Origin: Pararhizobium capsulatum DSM 1112
GTDB lineage: Bacteria; Pseudomonadota; Alphaproteobacteria; Rhizobiales; Rhizobiaceae
Length of the DNA: 64,000 bases
Direction: 5' to 3'
Assembly: GCF_030814475.1 (NCBI RefSeq)
Contig: NZ_JAUSVF010000001.1
Location: 1,447,001-1,511,000 of the forward strand
Shown here: piece after piece, positions 50,518 through 60,380 of the stretch
How positions within the stretch are numbered: position 1 is the first letter of the stretch
Layout: each line of letters begins with the position of its first letter
Made by a program: the position numbers and the translations under genes
Notes under the pieces: generated by a model
Seen by the model: only the letters and a program-made list of their open reading frames with translations
What the model was told of the DNA's origin: nothing
Databases searched by the model: none

Positions 50518-51351
50518 ATGGCTTCCTACAACGCTATCTCCACAGAAAAACTCGTCCGCCTGATCGGCACCCCCAAGGGGCCGGTTGTTATCGATGTGCG
50601 CGACGATGAGGATTTCGCCGCCCGGCCGCTTCTCCTGCCCGCTTCCTTCCGGCGTCGATATGAAGACGTGCGGCAATGGGGTGCGGATTATCGCAGCCGC
50701 TGGGTCGTCGTGGTCTGCCAGAAGGGCAAGAAACTCAGCGAGGGCGCCGCAGCCTGGCTGCGAAATGCCGGGGCTGTGGCGGAAACGCTGGAAGGCGGGT
50801 TCGAAGCCTGGCAGTCCGCCCAGCTGCCGCTTGTTCCGGTCGCTGTCCTGCCGGATGAAAATGCCGGCGGCGGCACGGTCTGGGTCACGCGCTCCCGTCC
50901 AAAGATCGACCGCATTGCCTGCCCCTGGCTGATCCGCCGCTTCATCGATCCGGCCGCAACGTTTCTCTTCGTCGCTGCCCCGGAAGTCGAAGCCGTCGCA
51001 GATCGGTTCGGCGCCACGCCATTCGACGTGGAAAATGCGTTCTGGAGCCACAGGGGCGAGGACTGTACCTTTGACACGATGGTCAAGGAGTTCGGTCTCT
51101 CATTTCCGGCACTTCAGCATCTGTCTTTGATTGTGCGCGCCGCCGATACCGACCGGCTCGATCTGGTTCCAGAAGCGGCCGGTTTGCTCGCGGCATCGCT
51201 CGGCCTTTCCCGTATGTTCGCCGACGATCTGGAGCAACTGGAAGCGGGGATGGCGCTCTATGATGCCTTTTATCGCTGGGCGCGTGACGCCACACAGGAA
51301 AAGCACGAATGGGTCCAGCACGTCGCGAAAAGGGCCAAAACCAATGAATGA
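50518..51351 (+). CDS. Rhodanese-ChrB fusion protein (chromate resistance)
   Basis: This 277-residue protein has an N-terminal rhodanese domain with an intact active-site loop (VVVVCQKGKKLSE, Cys67) and a C-terminal ChrB domain (IDRIACPWLIRRFIDPAATFLFV, GEDCTFDTMVKEFGL, HLSLIVRAADT). ChrB domains act in chromate sensing or resistance. It overlaps chrA by 8 bp, so both are translated from one message. Confidence 0.88.
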   Translation: MASYNAISTEKLVRLIGTPKGPVVIDVRDDEDFAARPLLLPASFRRRYEDVRQWGADYRSRWVVVVCQKGKKLSEGAAAWLRNAGAVAETLEGGFEAWQSAQLPLVPVAVLPDENAGGGTVWVTRSRPKIDRIACPWLIRRFIDPAATFLFVAAPEVEAVADRFGATPFDVENAFWSHRGEDCTFDTMVKEFGLSFPALQHLSLIVRAADTDRLDLVPEAAGLLAASLGLSRMFADDLEQLEAGMALYDAFYRWARDATQEKHEWVQHVAKRAKTNE

Positions 51352-52708
51352 GGCGGTGCAGGTTGAGGCTCCTCCTGCGCATCCGACATTCGCCGAGGCC
51401 GCCGGGGTCTGGGCGAAGATCGGGCTCCTCAGCTTTGGCGGGCCTGCGGGACAGATTGCCCTGATGCACAAGGAACTGGTGGAAGAGCGCCGCTGGATTT
51501 CCGAAAGCCGGTTTCTGCACGCGCTGAATTTCTGCATGCTTTTGCCAGGCCCGGAGGCCCAGCAGCTTGCCACCTATATCGGCTGGTTGCTGCATGGCGG
51601 GCGTGGCGGCATTGTTGCGGGAATGCTGTTCGTGCTGCCGGGCTTTTTCGTCATCCTCGGCCTGTCTTCGGCCTATGCGCTGTTTCAGCAAACCGACTGG
51701 TTGACGAGCCTGTTCTTCGGGTTGAAGGCAGCGGTGCTGGCCATCGTCATCGAGGCGGTCATCCGCGTCGGCCGCCGGGCGCTGAAAACCCGGTTTGCGG
51801 TGATCACCGCGGCACTCGCCTTCGCGGCGCTGTTCTTCTTCGATTTACCGTTTCCGCTTGTCGTTCTCGCGGCGGGCTTGGCCGGTTACACCGCCACCCG
51901 CGTGCAGTCGGTGAAGAAGATAACTGCAGCGGTGGTGAAAGGGGCGCTGTCCGACCAGCGCTCGGTCATCGACAGCGATTTCCCGGACATCGTTTCGTCC
52001 TGGAGCAGGGCGGTGAAAGTCCTCGGCATATGGGTTGCGCTTTGGATCGCGCCGTTCATAGCGATCGGCGCGATGATCGGCTTCGACAATGTCTACACCG
52101 CCATCGGCCTGTTCTTCTCGAAGATGGCGGTGGTGACCTTCGGTGGCGCCTATGCGGTGCTTGCCTACGTCGCGCAGCAGGCAGTAGCCACCTATCATTG
52201 GCTGAAGCCTGGGGAGATGCTGGACGGCCTGGCGCTGGCTGAGACGACGCCGGGGCCACTGGTGCTTGTGCTCTCTTTTGTCGGGTTCATGGCCGCCTTT
52301 CGCACGCCGCTCGGGCTCGATCAGCTCTGGGCCGGCGTGCTGGGGGCGACGCTTGCCACCTGGGTCACCTTCATTCCCTGCTTCCTTTGGATTTTCCTCG
52401 GCGCTCCATATGTTGAGACGCTGCGCAACAACAGGGCGTTGACGGGCGCGCTGGCAGCGATCTCGGCAGCCGTCACCGGCGTCATTCTCAATCTGGCGGT
52501 CTGGTTCGGTCTGCATGTCCTTTTTGCAGAGGTAGACCGCTATGCGATCGGGCCGCTTTCGATGCCGCTGCCCGCCTGGCAGACGTTCCAGCCGGCCGCA
52601 TTTTTCCTGACGATTCTGGCCGCTCTGCTGATCTTCAGGCTGAAGCGCGGCATCGTCACCACGCTTGCAGTCTGCGCCGCCGCTGGCTGGGTGATCCGCA
52701 TTTTTTGA
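51344..52708 (+). CDS. chrA: Chromate efflux transporter
   Basis: ChrA exports chromate at the cost of the proton gradient. The 454-residue protein is the two-domain long form: both halves carry the CHR motif, GLLSFGGPAGQIALMHKEL near the N-terminus and KMAVVTFGGAYAVLAYVAQQ in the second half, and both PGP-type motifs (LLPGPEAQQLATYIG and ETTPGPLVLVLSF). About ten membrane segments. The ATG overlaps the end of the ChrB-like gene. Confidence 0.94.
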   Translation: MNEAVQVEAPPAHPTFAEAAGVWAKIGLLSFGGPAGQIALMHKELVEERRWISESRFLHALNFCMLLPGPEAQQLATYIGWLLHGGRGGIVAGMLFVLPGFFVILGLSSAYALFQQTDWLTSLFFGLKAAVLAIVIEAVIRVGRRALKTRFAVITAALAFAALFFFDLPFPLVVLAAGLAGYTATRVQSVKKITAAVVKGALSDQRSVIDSDFPDIVSSWSRAVKVLGIWVALWIAPFIAIGAMIGFDNVYTAIGLFFSKMAVVTFGGAYAVLAYVAQQAVATYHWLKPGEMLDGLALAETTPGPLVLVLSFVGFMAAFRTPLGLDQLWAGVLGATLATWVTFIPCFLWIFLGAPYVETLRNNRALTGALAAISAAVTGVILNLAVWFGLHVLFAEVDRYAIGPLSMPLPAWQTFQPAAFFLTILAALLIFRLKRGIVTTLAVCAAAGWVIRIF

Positions 52709-52832
52709 AAAAATCCACCGCATGGAAAGCCCAAATCCTTGGGATTCGGACTTCATTTTCCGGATCGTGTCTTGTGTTTTCGGCGCTTGCCTGCGATGTC
52801 ACCTCCAATAATTTTTTCTGCAGGAAGCCAGC

Positions 52833-53681
52833 ATGGCCGCTCGGATCAACAGTTTTCGCGACATTGCCAGCCGCTATGATGTGGTTCTGTGCGACGTCTG
52901 GGGCGTGCTGCACAATGGCATCGCGGCTTTCAAGGAAGCCTGCGAGGCGTTGATCGAGGCGCGTTCGCGCGGGTTGACCGTCGTTCTCATCACCAATTCC
53001 CCCCGTCCGCATCCCGGCGTCATCGTTCAGATCCGTGGTCTTGGCGTGCCGGATACGGCCTATGATCGCATCGTGACGTCAGGTGATGTCACCCGAGCGC
53101 TGATCTCGGCCGGACAAAAAAAGATCTATTTCATCGGCGCCGAGAAGGATTTCCCCCTGCTCGACGGGCTCGATGTCGACATGGTTTCCTCCGAAAGTGC
53201 CGAAATCATCGTTTGCGCCGGTTTCTTCGACGACGAAACGGAAACGCCGGATGATTACCGCGCCACGCTCGCCGGGCTTGCCCGCCGCAAGATCCCCTTC
53301 ATCTGCGCCAATCCGGACCTGGTGGTCGAGCGCGGCCACCGGCTGATCCCCTGCGCCGGCGCTATTGCCAAGGTCTATGAAGATCTCGGCGGCGAGACAC
53401 GCATTTCCGGCAAGCCCTATGTGCCGATGTACCGGGCGTCGCTCTCGGAAGCCAAGGCGATCCGGGGCGGCATCGATCTGTCGCGGGTGATCGCCATCGG
53501 CGACGGCATGCCGACGGACGTCAAGGGCGCACAGGATTTCGGCCTTGACGTTCTCTATATCAGTGCCGGCATCCACGCGCGCGAATACATGAACGAGGAA
53601 AAGACCGACGAGACGAAGCTCAACGCTTTCCTCAAGAGTGAAGGGGCGACGCCGAAATGGTGGATGCCCCGTTTGGCCTGA
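52833..53681 (+). CDS. HAD-superfamily hydrolase (TIGR01459-type, NagD-like)
   Basis: This 282-residue protein has HAD motif I CDVWGVLHNG (Asp21), motif II VLITNSPRP, and motif IV IAIGDGMPTDVKGAQDFGLD. The long cap and the alphaproteobacterial C-terminus (TPKWWMPRLA) match the TIGR01459 group. Phosphatase activity is likely; the substrate is unknown. It is 18 bp ahead of ribF, so it may be a flavin- or nucleotide-related phosphatase, which is inference from context. Confidence 0.88.
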   Translation: MAARINSFRDIASRYDVVLCDVWGVLHNGIAAFKEACEALIEARSRGLTVVLITNSPRPHPGVIVQIRGLGVPDTAYDRIVTSGDVTRALISAGQKKIYFIGAEKDFPLLDGLDVDMVSSESAEIIVCAGFFDDETETPDDYRATLAGLARRKIPFICANPDLVVERGHRLIPCAGAIAKVYEDLGGETRISGKPYVPMYRASLSEAKAIRGGIDLSRVIAIGDGMPTDVKGAQDFGLDVLYISAGIHAREYMNEEKTDETKLNAFLKSEGATPKWWMPRLA

Positions 53682-53699
53682 CGAGTTGGCGCTGTGACG

Positions 53700-54704
53700 A
53701 TGACCGTATTCCATCGCAATGAGGCCCGACAGCCACTTCCCGAAGCACTGAGAGGCGGTGTGATCGCCATCGGCAATTTCGACGGCGTGCATCGTGGCCA
53801 TCAATCCGTGCTGAACCGCGCGCTGGAGGAAGCCCGCGAACGGGGCGTGCCGGCGCTGGTGCTGACGTTCGAGCCGCATCCGCGCACCGTGTTCCGGCCT
53901 GATATCCCCGTGTTTCGCCTGACGCCGGCGCCGCTGAAAGCCCGTATCCTCGAAGGCATGGGTTTCTCCGCCGTCATGGAGTTTCCCTTCGATCGCACCT
54001 TCGCCGAGCTTTCGGCCTCCGCCTTCATCAAGACGATCCTGCTCGACTGGCTGCACGCCAGCCACGTCGTCACCGGCTTCGATTTCCATTTCGGTAACGG
54101 TAGGGAAGGTGGCCCGGCCTTCCTGATGGCCGCCGGTGGCGAGCATGGTTTTGGCGTGACGCTGGTCGACGCCTTCCGCGATGAAAACGCGTCGGTCATC
54201 TCCTCAAGCCATATCCGTGCACTGCTTGCCGAGGGCGATGTTGCGCAGGCAGCCGGTCTGCTTGGCTATCGTTACACGGTGGAAGCTGAAGTGATCGATG
54301 GCAAGAAGCTCGGCCGCACGCTGGGCTACCCCACCGCCAACATGCAGCTTCCGCCCGAAGTCGAGCTGCGCAACGGCATCTACGCCGTCAAGTTCCGCCG
54401 CCCCGACGGCAGCGTGCACAACGGCGTCGCCAGTTTTGGCAAGCGCCCGACCGTCGACAGCGACGGCCACGCGTTGCTCGAAACCTTCGTCTTCGATTTC
54501 AATGACAGCCTCTACGGCGAGGTCTGTTCCGTCTCCTTCTTCGGCCATCTGCGCGATGAGCTGAAGTTCGACGGACTCGATCCGCTGGTCGTGCAGATGA
54601 AGAAGGATGACGAGGAGGCGCGCGCCTTGTTATCCGGCGTCAAGCCGCTCAGTATTATCGACAGCAAGGTCGCCTTTGCGGCTGATTCAATTCCCGAAGG
54701 ATAA
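53700..54704 (+). CDS. ribF: Bifunctional riboflavin kinase / FAD synthetase
   Basis: RibF makes FMN and then FAD from riboflavin. The 334-residue protein has the N-terminal nucleotidyltransferase domain with IGNFDGVHRGHQSVL and FEPHPRTVF, and the C-terminal kinase domain with GRTLGYPTANMQLP and NGVASFGKRPT. The ATG at 53700 is used; a GTG two codons earlier is an alternative. ileS follows two genes later. Confidence 0.95.
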   Translation: MTVFHRNEARQPLPEALRGGVIAIGNFDGVHRGHQSVLNRALEEARERGVPALVLTFEPHPRTVFRPDIPVFRLTPAPLKARILEGMGFSAVMEFPFDRTFAELSASAFIKTILLDWLHASHVVTGFDFHFGNGREGGPAFLMAAGGEHGFGVTLVDAFRDENASVISSSHIRALLAEGDVAQAAGLLGYRYTVEAEVIDGKKLGRTLGYPTANMQLPPEVELRNGIYAVKFRRPDGSVHNGVASFGKRPTVDSDGHALLETFVFDFNDSLYGEVCSVSFFGHLRDELKFDGLDPLVVQMKKDDEEARALLSGVKPLSIIDSKVAFAADSIPEG

Positions 54705-54709
54705 TCCCG

Positions 54710-54949
54710 ATGGCCACCACGCCCCGCCGTCCCGTCAGCGCCATGGATGCCGCAGAAGCACTGTTCAAGCCGGTCAAGAAGCCGGCGGCTCCAGCCGTTG
54801 AGAAGCGTGCGCTGCCGGAGGTGAAGGAGCTCGTATCCCTGAAGCTCGACAGCGCCATCGTGGAGTTTTTCCAGGAGGGCGGCCCGGGCTGGCAGGATCG
54901 CATCAATGATGCCCTGCGCGCGGTGATGCAGAACGAGCGCGGCGCATAA
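54710..54949 (+). CDS. Small DUF4415/BrnA-like protein without a toxin partner
   Basis: This 79-residue protein has a basic, Ala/Pro-rich N-terminus and a C-terminal ribbon-helix-helix-like segment VSLKLDSAIVEFFQEGGPGWQDRINDALRA, matching the C-terminal motif of BrnA antitoxins. No BrnT-type toxin is next to it. It lies 5 bp after ribF, in the same unit. It may be a DNA-binding orphan or an unrelated protein that uses the same fold. Confidence 0.7.
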   Translation: MATTPRRPVSAMDAAEALFKPVKKPAAPAVEKRALPEVKELVSLKLDSAIVEFFQEGGPGWQDRINDALRAVMQNERGA

Positions 54950-55210
54950 CCTTCCGGCGCGAGCCAAAGGCCATCTTGGTCGCCGCAAGCCTCTTCCTTT
55001 TCACGCGAAAACCGCTTAAACAACCGCCACCATGACCCGATATCGTCGATTGATACGTGATCAGCGAATTATTGGCCCGGCCTTCCCAGCGCTTTGATAG
55101 CCGCCGGAAGGTCCGGGTTTTAGGCGTTCCACCGGACGCCACCGTTATCCCCTTGAAGACATCCCCTTCGCATGCGCGGCGACACGCGCTTACAAGTGAT
55201 TGCAAAAACC

Positions 55211-58153
55211 ATGACCGATACCGTTGAAACGATCGACTATTCGAAAACCCTCTATCTGCCCGAGACCGATTTCCCGATGCGCGCCGGCCTGCCGCAGAAG
55301 GAGCCGGAAACCGTTGCCCGCTGGCAGCAGATGGACCTTTACAAGAAGCTCCGCGCCTCCGCCGCCGGCCGTGAAAAATTCGTGCTGCATGACGGCCCTC
55401 CCTATGCCAACGGCAACATCCACATCGGCCACGCGCTGAACAAGATCCTCAAGGATGTCATCACCCGCTCGTTCCAGATGCGCGGTTTTGACTCGAACTA
55501 CGTTCCGGGCTGGGATTGCCACGGCCTGCCGATCGAGTGGAAGATCGAGGAAGAGAATTACCGCGCCAAGGGCAAGGCCAAGCCTGATCTGAAGCAGCCC
55601 GACGCGATGATCGAGTTCCGCAAGGAATGCCGCGCCTACGCCGAAAAGTGGATCAAGATCCAGGGCGACGAATTCAAGCGCCTCGGCATCGTCGGCGATT
55701 TCGACAATCCGTACCTGACGATGAACTTCCACGCGGAAAGCCGCATCGCCGGCGAACTCTTGAAGATCGCCATGAGCGGCCAGCTCTATCGCGGCTCCAA
55801 GCCGATCATGTGGTCGGTCGTCGAGCGCACGGCGCTGGCGGAAGCGGAAGTCGAGTATCATGACTACGAGAGCGACACGATCTGGGTGAAGTTCCCGATC
55901 GAGAGTGTTGTGACAATTGGCGACCCTGTACAGGCTGCGTCCTATATGGATGATCTCCGTGGAGCCCACGTTGTCATCTGGACCACCACGCCTTGGACCA
56001 TCCCGGGCAACCGCGCCATCGCCTATTCGCCGAAGGTTGCTTATGGTCTCTACGAGGTCACTGCTGCTGAGAACGATTTTGGCCCGCGCCCAGGCGAAAA
56101 GCTCATCTTTGCTGATGCGCTTGCTGAAGAATCTGCGGCCAAGTCCAAGTTGACCTTCAAGCGCCTTCGCAACGTATCTGCTGACGATCTCGCGGCGATC
56201 ACCGCCGCGCACCCCCTCAAGGGCATCGGTGGCGGCTACGAATATACCGTCCCGCTGCTCGCCGGCGATCACGTCACCGACGACGCCGGTACCGGTTTCG
56301 TGCACACCGCTCCCTCTCACGGCCGCGAAGACTTCGAGGCCTGGATGTCCAGCATCAAGGAACTCGAAGCGCGCGGCATCGACCCCCGTATCCCGTTCCC
56401 GGTCGATGACAGCGGCACTTACACCGCTGATGCCCCCGGCTTCGAGGGCGCGCGCGTCATGGACGACAACGGCAAGAAGGGCGATGCCAACGACCGCGTC
56501 ATCAAGGCGTTGATCGAGCGCAACGCGCTCTTTGCCCGCGGCCGCCTGAAGCATTCCTATCCGCACTCGTGGCGCTCCAAGAAGCCGATCATCTTTCGCA
56601 ACACGCCGCAGTGGTTCGTCTATATGGACAAGGACCTCAAGGACGGCACGACGCTGCGCACCCGCGCGCTGACCGCGATCGACGACACCCGCTTCGTGCC
56701 GTCAGCCGGCCAGAACCGTTTGCGCGCCATGATCGAGCAGCGTCCGGACTGGGTGCTGTCGCGCCAGAGGGCGTGGGGCGTGCCGATCTGCGTATTCGTC
56801 GATGAAGAGGGCAATGTTCTGCAGGACGAGGGCGTCAACGCCCGCATCCTCGAAGCCTTTGACGCCGAAGGTGCCGACGCCTGGTTCGCAGCCGGTGCCA
56901 AGGAACGTTTCCTCGGCAACGGTCACGATCCGGAAAAGTGGACCCAGGTCATGGACATCCTCGATGTCTGGTTTGACTCTGGCTCGACCCACACCTTCAC
57001 GCTGGAGGATCGCCCGGACCTGAAATGGCCGGCCGACGTCTATCTCGAAGGCTCCGACCAGCATCGCGGCTGGTTCCATTCCTCGCTGCTGGAATCTGCC
57101 GCCACCCGCGGCCGCGCGCCCTATGACACGGTCATCACCCATGGCTTCACCATGGATGAGAAGGGCCAGAAGATGTCGAAATCGCTCGGCAACGTCGTCT
57201 CGCCGCAGGATGTGATGAAGGACTCGGGCGCCGATATTCTGCGCCTCTGGGTCATGACCACCGACTACTGGGAAGATCAGCGCCTCGGCAAGACGATCAT
57301 CCAGACGAATGTCGATGCCTATCGCAAGCTCAGGAACACCATCCGCTGGATGCTCGGCACGCTGGCCCACGACAAGGGCGAGGAGATCGCCCGTGACGAG
57401 ATGCCGGAACTCGAGCGCCTGATGCTGCACCGTCTGGCCGAACTCGATGTCGTCGTGCGCGAAGGCTACGACGCCTTCGATTTCAAGAAGATCGCGCGCG
57501 CGCTCATCGATTTCTCGAATGTCGAGCTGTCGGCCTTCTATTTCGACGTGCGCAAGGACACGCTCTATTGCGACGCCCCGTCGAGCCCGCGCCGTCTTGC
57601 AAGCCTTGCGGTCATCCGCAAGCTGTTCGAATGCCTCGTCACCTGGCTTGCCCCGATGCTGCCCTTCACCACCGAAGAAGCATGGCTGTCGCTGAAGCCT
57701 GATGCCGTCTCTGTGCATCTGGAGCAGTTCCCGCATGTGCCGGCCGAGTGGCTGGACCCAGCATTGGCGGAGAAGTGGAAGAAGATCCGCACCGTGCGCA
57801 AGGTCGTGACCGGCGCACTGGAAGTCGAGCGCCGCGAAAAGCGCATCGGCTCCTCGCTGGAAGCGGCTCCTGTCGTGCACGTCGCTGACGCCGAACTGCG
57901 CACCGCCCTCGAAGGTCAGGATTTCTCGGAAATCTGCATCACCTCCGATATCCGCATTGTCGCGGATGGCGGCCCGGCCGATGCCTTCCGTCTGGATGAT
58001 GTCGCAGATGTCAGCGTCGAGGCGACGCTTGCCGAAGGTCGCAAATGCGCCCGCTCCTGGCGCATAACTGCGGATGTCGGTTCCGATCCGGCCTTCCCGG
58101 ACGTGTCGGCGCGCGACGCCGCGGCCTTGCGGGAGCTCGGCTTCGCATCCTGA
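55211..58153 (+). CDS. ileS: Isoleucyl-tRNA synthetase
   Basis: IleRS charges tRNA-Ile and edits Val-tRNA-Ile. The 980-residue class I enzyme has HIGH ([14 protein letters not shown]), the editing-domain sequence ([30 protein letters not shown]), WFDSGSTH and KMSKSLGN. In the C-terminal zinc region the usual Cys pairs are missing ([21 protein letters not shown] keeps only the first Cys). The start is the ATG of [10 protein letters not shown]. Stretches 55897-55975 and 56036-56190 have A/T-rich third positions, unlike the rest. Confidence 0.96.
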   Translation: MTDTVETIDYSKTLYLPETDFPMRAGLPQKEPETVARWQQMDLYKKLRASAAGREKFVLHDGPPYANGNIHIGHALNKILKDVITRSFQMRGFDSNYVPGWDCHGLPIEWKIEEENYRAKGKAKPDLKQPDAMIEFRKECRAYAEKWIKIQGDEFKRLGIVGDFDNPYLTMNFHAESRIAGELLKIAMSGQLYRGSKPIMWSVVERTALAEAEVEYHDYESDTIWVKFPIESVVTIGDPVQAASYMDDLRGAHVVIWTTTPWTIPGNRAIAYSPKVAYGLYEVTAAENDFGPRPGEKLIFADALAEESAAKSKLTFKRLRNVSADDLAAITAAHPLKGIGGGYEYTVPLLAGDHVTDDAGTGFVHTAPSHGREDFEAWMSSIKELEARGIDPRIPFPVDDSGTYTADAPGFEGARVMDDNGKKGDANDRVIKALIERNALFARGRLKHSYPHSWRSKKPIIFRNTPQWFVYMDKDLKDGTTLRTRALTAIDDTRFVPSAGQNRLRAMIEQRPDWVLSRQRAWGVPICVFVDEEGNVLQDEGVNARILEAFDAEGADAWFAAGAKERFLGNGHDPEKWTQVMDILDVWFDSGSTHTFTLEDRPDLKWPADVYLEGSDQHRGWFHSSLLESAATRGRAPYDTVITHGFTMDEKGQKMSKSLGNVVSPQDVMKDSGADILRLWVMTTDYWEDQRLGKTIIQTNVDAYRKLRNTIRWMLGTLAHDKGEEIARDEMPELERLMLHRLAELDVVVREGYDAFDFKKIARALIDFSNVELSAFYFDVRKDTLYCDAPSSPRRLASLAVIRKLFECLVTWLAPMLPFTTEEAWLSLKPDAVSVHLEQFPHVPAEWLDPALAEKWKKIRTVRKVVTGALEVERREKRIGSSLEAAPVVHVADAELRTALEGQDFSEICITSDIRIVADGGPADAFRLDDVADVSVEATLAEGRKCARSWRITADVGSDPAFPDVSARDAAALRELGFAS

Positions 58154-58350
58154 GCCATAAGCCCAAAAGATCGGAACGCGGAAAACCTTTCACAGTTTTC
58201 CGCATTCCGTTTTACGGTTTGTTAACCGTTTGAATTGCTCTTTTAGGGAGGCTCCGGTAAAACCTGCCTGAAATTTGGCGGATTTTCACGCCATGGGGCG
58301 CGGGGCGGTCTCCAATTTGGTGTCGAGCCGGCTTTGCTGGAAGGGTTTTG

Positions 58351-58974
58351 ATGGGAATGACACGAGAGTTTCGAGTGTATGCCGCCGTTGCAGGCATTGT
58401 TGCCGGCAGTGCGATCCTGACCGGTTGCCTGGGCGATCCCACCTATGGCACCAACAAATCGTCCGGTGAGCACCTGCTTGATGACCTGGGCAGCGCCGTC
58501 AGCCTTGAGACGCCCGATGCCAAGGATGCTGCCAAGGTGAAATACCAACCGCGTGGCGCCCTCGTGCTGCCGGCGGAGCAGGAAAAGACCGCGCTCGTCC
58601 AGCCGCAGGAATCGGCCACCAAGGACAATCCGCAATGGCTGGAATCGCCGGAGGACACCCGCCAGCGCCTGCGCGAAGAGGCAGACGCCAATGCCGACGA
58701 TCCGACCTACGTCTCGCCGCTCGCCAAGTCCAACGCAAACGGCCGCGCCCTGACTGCCAAGGAGCAGCAGGACGCCTATCGCGAAGCCCGCAAGGTGCAG
58801 ATGGGCGCCTATGCCGACAAGCGCCGCTTCCTCAGCGATCCACCGCTCGAATATCGCAAGCTGCCGGAAGAAGCGACCGCCGATCTCGGCGAGCCCGAGA
58901 AGGACAAGGAACGCCGCCGCAAGAAGGATGCCCAGATTCAGGGCACCGGCAAGAAGTGGTGGCAGGTCTTCTGA
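58351..58974 (+). CDS. Predicted lipoprotein of unknown function
   Basis: This 207-residue protein has a lipobox (ILTGC, Cys at about residue 25) after a hydrophobic N-terminus (YAAVAGIVAGSAILTGC), then a hydrophilic, charged body rich in Ala, Glu, Lys, Asp and ending KKWWQVF. No enzyme motif. GGAAGGG precedes the ATG at 58351; a TTG one codon earlier is unlikely. Lipidation and envelope location are inferred from the lipobox. Confidence 0.82.
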   Translation: MGMTREFRVYAAVAGIVAGSAILTGCLGDPTYGTNKSSGEHLLDDLGSAVSLETPDAKDAAKVKYQPRGALVLPAEQEKTALVQPQESATKDNPQWLESPEDTRQRLREEADANADDPTYVSPLAKSNANGRALTAKEQQDAYREARKVQMGAYADKRRFLSDPPLEYRKLPEEATADLGEPEKDKERRRKKDAQIQGTGKKWWQVF

Positions 58975-58981
58975 TAATACT

Positions 58982-59007
58982 GGCCCGAAGCTCGCTTCGG
59001 GCCTTTT
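58982..59007 (+). terminator. Terminator after the lipoprotein gene
   Basis: GGCCCGAAGC, a 2 nt loop and GCTTCGGGCC form a perfect 10 bp stem followed by TTTT, 8 bp past the stop. Confidence 0.88.
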
Positions 59008-59019
59008 GCTTTCCGTGGT

Positions 59020-59235
59020 GGTTTCCCTCTTCTCCCCAGCGGGGAAAAGATGCCCAAAGGGCAGATGAGGAGAGCTCCGCCGAGAATTCCGAGCCAGCCG
59101 CCTTTACCCCCCTCTGTCGGCTCTGCCGACATCTCCCCCTCAAGGGGGGAGATTGGGTCGAGAGGCCGCCTCCTGCCAATCTCCCGCTTGAGGGGGAGAC
59201 GCCCGACAGGGCAGAGCGGGGGGGGGAGGGCGGCA
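59020..59235. repeat. Rhizobial palindromic intergenic repeat
   Basis: This stretch again holds hairpin modules of the shared type: TTCTCCCCAGCGGGGAAAA, CATCTCCCCCTCAAGGGGGGAGAT and TCTCCCGCTTGAGGGGGAGA, with CCCCTCTGTCGG and GGGCAGAG spacers. It fills most of the 328 bp gap between the lipoprotein and GNAT genes. Confidence 0.75.
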
Positions 59236-59302
59236 AACTCAGCTCGCCGATAAACCCTTGTCCTGCTTCGCATAATCTTCCACTCCTGATCGGGTTCCCT
59301 CC

Positions 59303-59791
59303 ATGACGCTTTCCATCCGCCAAGCCATGCGCGCCGACGTGCCGGTAATCCTCAACTTCATCCGCGAACTTGCCGTCTACGAAAAGGCGGGTCATGAAGT
59401 CGAGGCTACCGAGGCTACCGAGGCTTCGCTGGAAGAAGCATTGTTCGGCCCGGATTCGGTCACGAAAGCCGCTATCTGCGAGAGGGATGGCGTGGCTGCT
59501 GGATTTGCCTGCTGGTTCCTGAGCTTCTCCACCTGGCAGGCAAGGAACGGCCTTTATCTCGAAGACCTCTATGTGACGACCGAACACCGCGGTTCCGGCG
59601 CCGGCAAGGCGCTGCTGCGCCATCTGGCCAAGATCGCGATCGACACCGGCTGCGGCCGCTTCGAATGGAGCGTGCTCGACTGGAACGAGCCCGCCATCCG
59701 CATCTACGAGGCGATCGGTGCCGAGCCGATGAGCGAATGGACGCGCTACCGCCTGTCCGGACAGGCCCTCGCGACCTTCGCGGCGGGCTGA
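59303..59791 (+). CDS. GNAT-family N-acetyltransferase
   Basis: This 162-residue protein has the GNAT fold: MTLSIRQAMRADVPVILNFI at the N-terminus, LEDLYVTTEHRGSGAGKALL (acetyl-CoA loop HRGSGAG) and GRFEWSVLDWNEPAIRIYEAIGAEP. The pattern resembles diamine and similar acetyltransferases. There is no neighbouring gene to fix a substrate. Confidence 0.9.
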   Translation: MTLSIRQAMRADVPVILNFIRELAVYEKAGHEVEATEATEASLEEALFGPDSVTKAAICERDGVAAGFACWFLSFSTWQARNGLYLEDLYVTTEHRGSGAGKALLRHLAKIAIDTGCGRFEWSVLDWNEPAIRIYEAIGAEPMSEWTRYRLSGQALATFAAG

Positions 59792-59904
59792 ACAGCTTCA
59801 AAAAAATCTCAAGAAAATTTCGTCTGGCTGTCGATCTGCCCGATGCTTGTTCGTCGTATGCTCAGGAGAGCCGCAGTGGCTTCCAAGACCAGAGGAGTAA
59901 GACG

Positions 59905-60327
59905 ATGCGTGTGATGGTGATCGTAAAGGCGACCGAGGATAGCGAAGCGGGCATCATGCCCACGACCGAACTCCTGGAAGCCATGGGCAACTACAATGAA
60001 GAGCTGGTCAATGCCGGCATCATGCTGGCCGGCGATGGCCTTCATCCCTCGGTCAAGGGCAAGCGGATTGCATTCGATGGCCCAAGCCGCACCGTCAGCG
60101 ACGGCCCCTTCGCAGAAACGCGCGAACTGATCGCCGGGTTCTGGCTGTGGGAAGTCAAGGACATGGCCGAAGCGGTCGAATGGGCGAAACGCTGCCCCAA
60201 CCCCATGCTCGGTCCAAGCGAACTCGAAATCCGTCAGGTTTTCGAAGCTTCCGATTTCGGCGCGGAGCTGACGCCCGAAATCGCAGAGCAGGAAGAGCGG
60301 CTGCGCGAGAAGCTCACGAAGGCCTGA
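59905..60327 (+). CDS. YCII-related (DGPF-domain) protein
   Basis: This 140-residue protein of the YCII family starts MRVMVIVKATEDSEAG and has the DGPF signature (RTVSDGPFAETRELIAGFWLWEV). It is directly upstream of an ECF sigma factor (54 bp gap), an association known for the ECF42 group, where DGPF proteins are conserved partners and probable targets. AGAGGAG precedes the ATG at 59905. Confidence 0.92.
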   Translation: MRVMVIVKATEDSEAGIMPTTELLEAMGNYNEELVNAGIMLAGDGLHPSVKGKRIAFDGPSRTVSDGPFAETRELIAGFWLWEVKDMAEAVEWAKRCPNPMLGPSELEIRQVFEASDFGAELTPEIAEQEERLREKLTKA

Positions 60328-60380
60328 GCCTGATTGCTGTCGTCTTGTCGGGCGCCATGTTCTTCCCATAAGCTCGCGGC

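Noticed and set aside
54710..54949. Complete toxin-antitoxin pair
   Set aside because: Neighbours are ribF and ileS; there is no toxin-sized ORF on either side.
55190..56566. 458-codon minus-strand ORF over ileS
   Set aside because: Antisense shadow of ileS with no recognisable motif.
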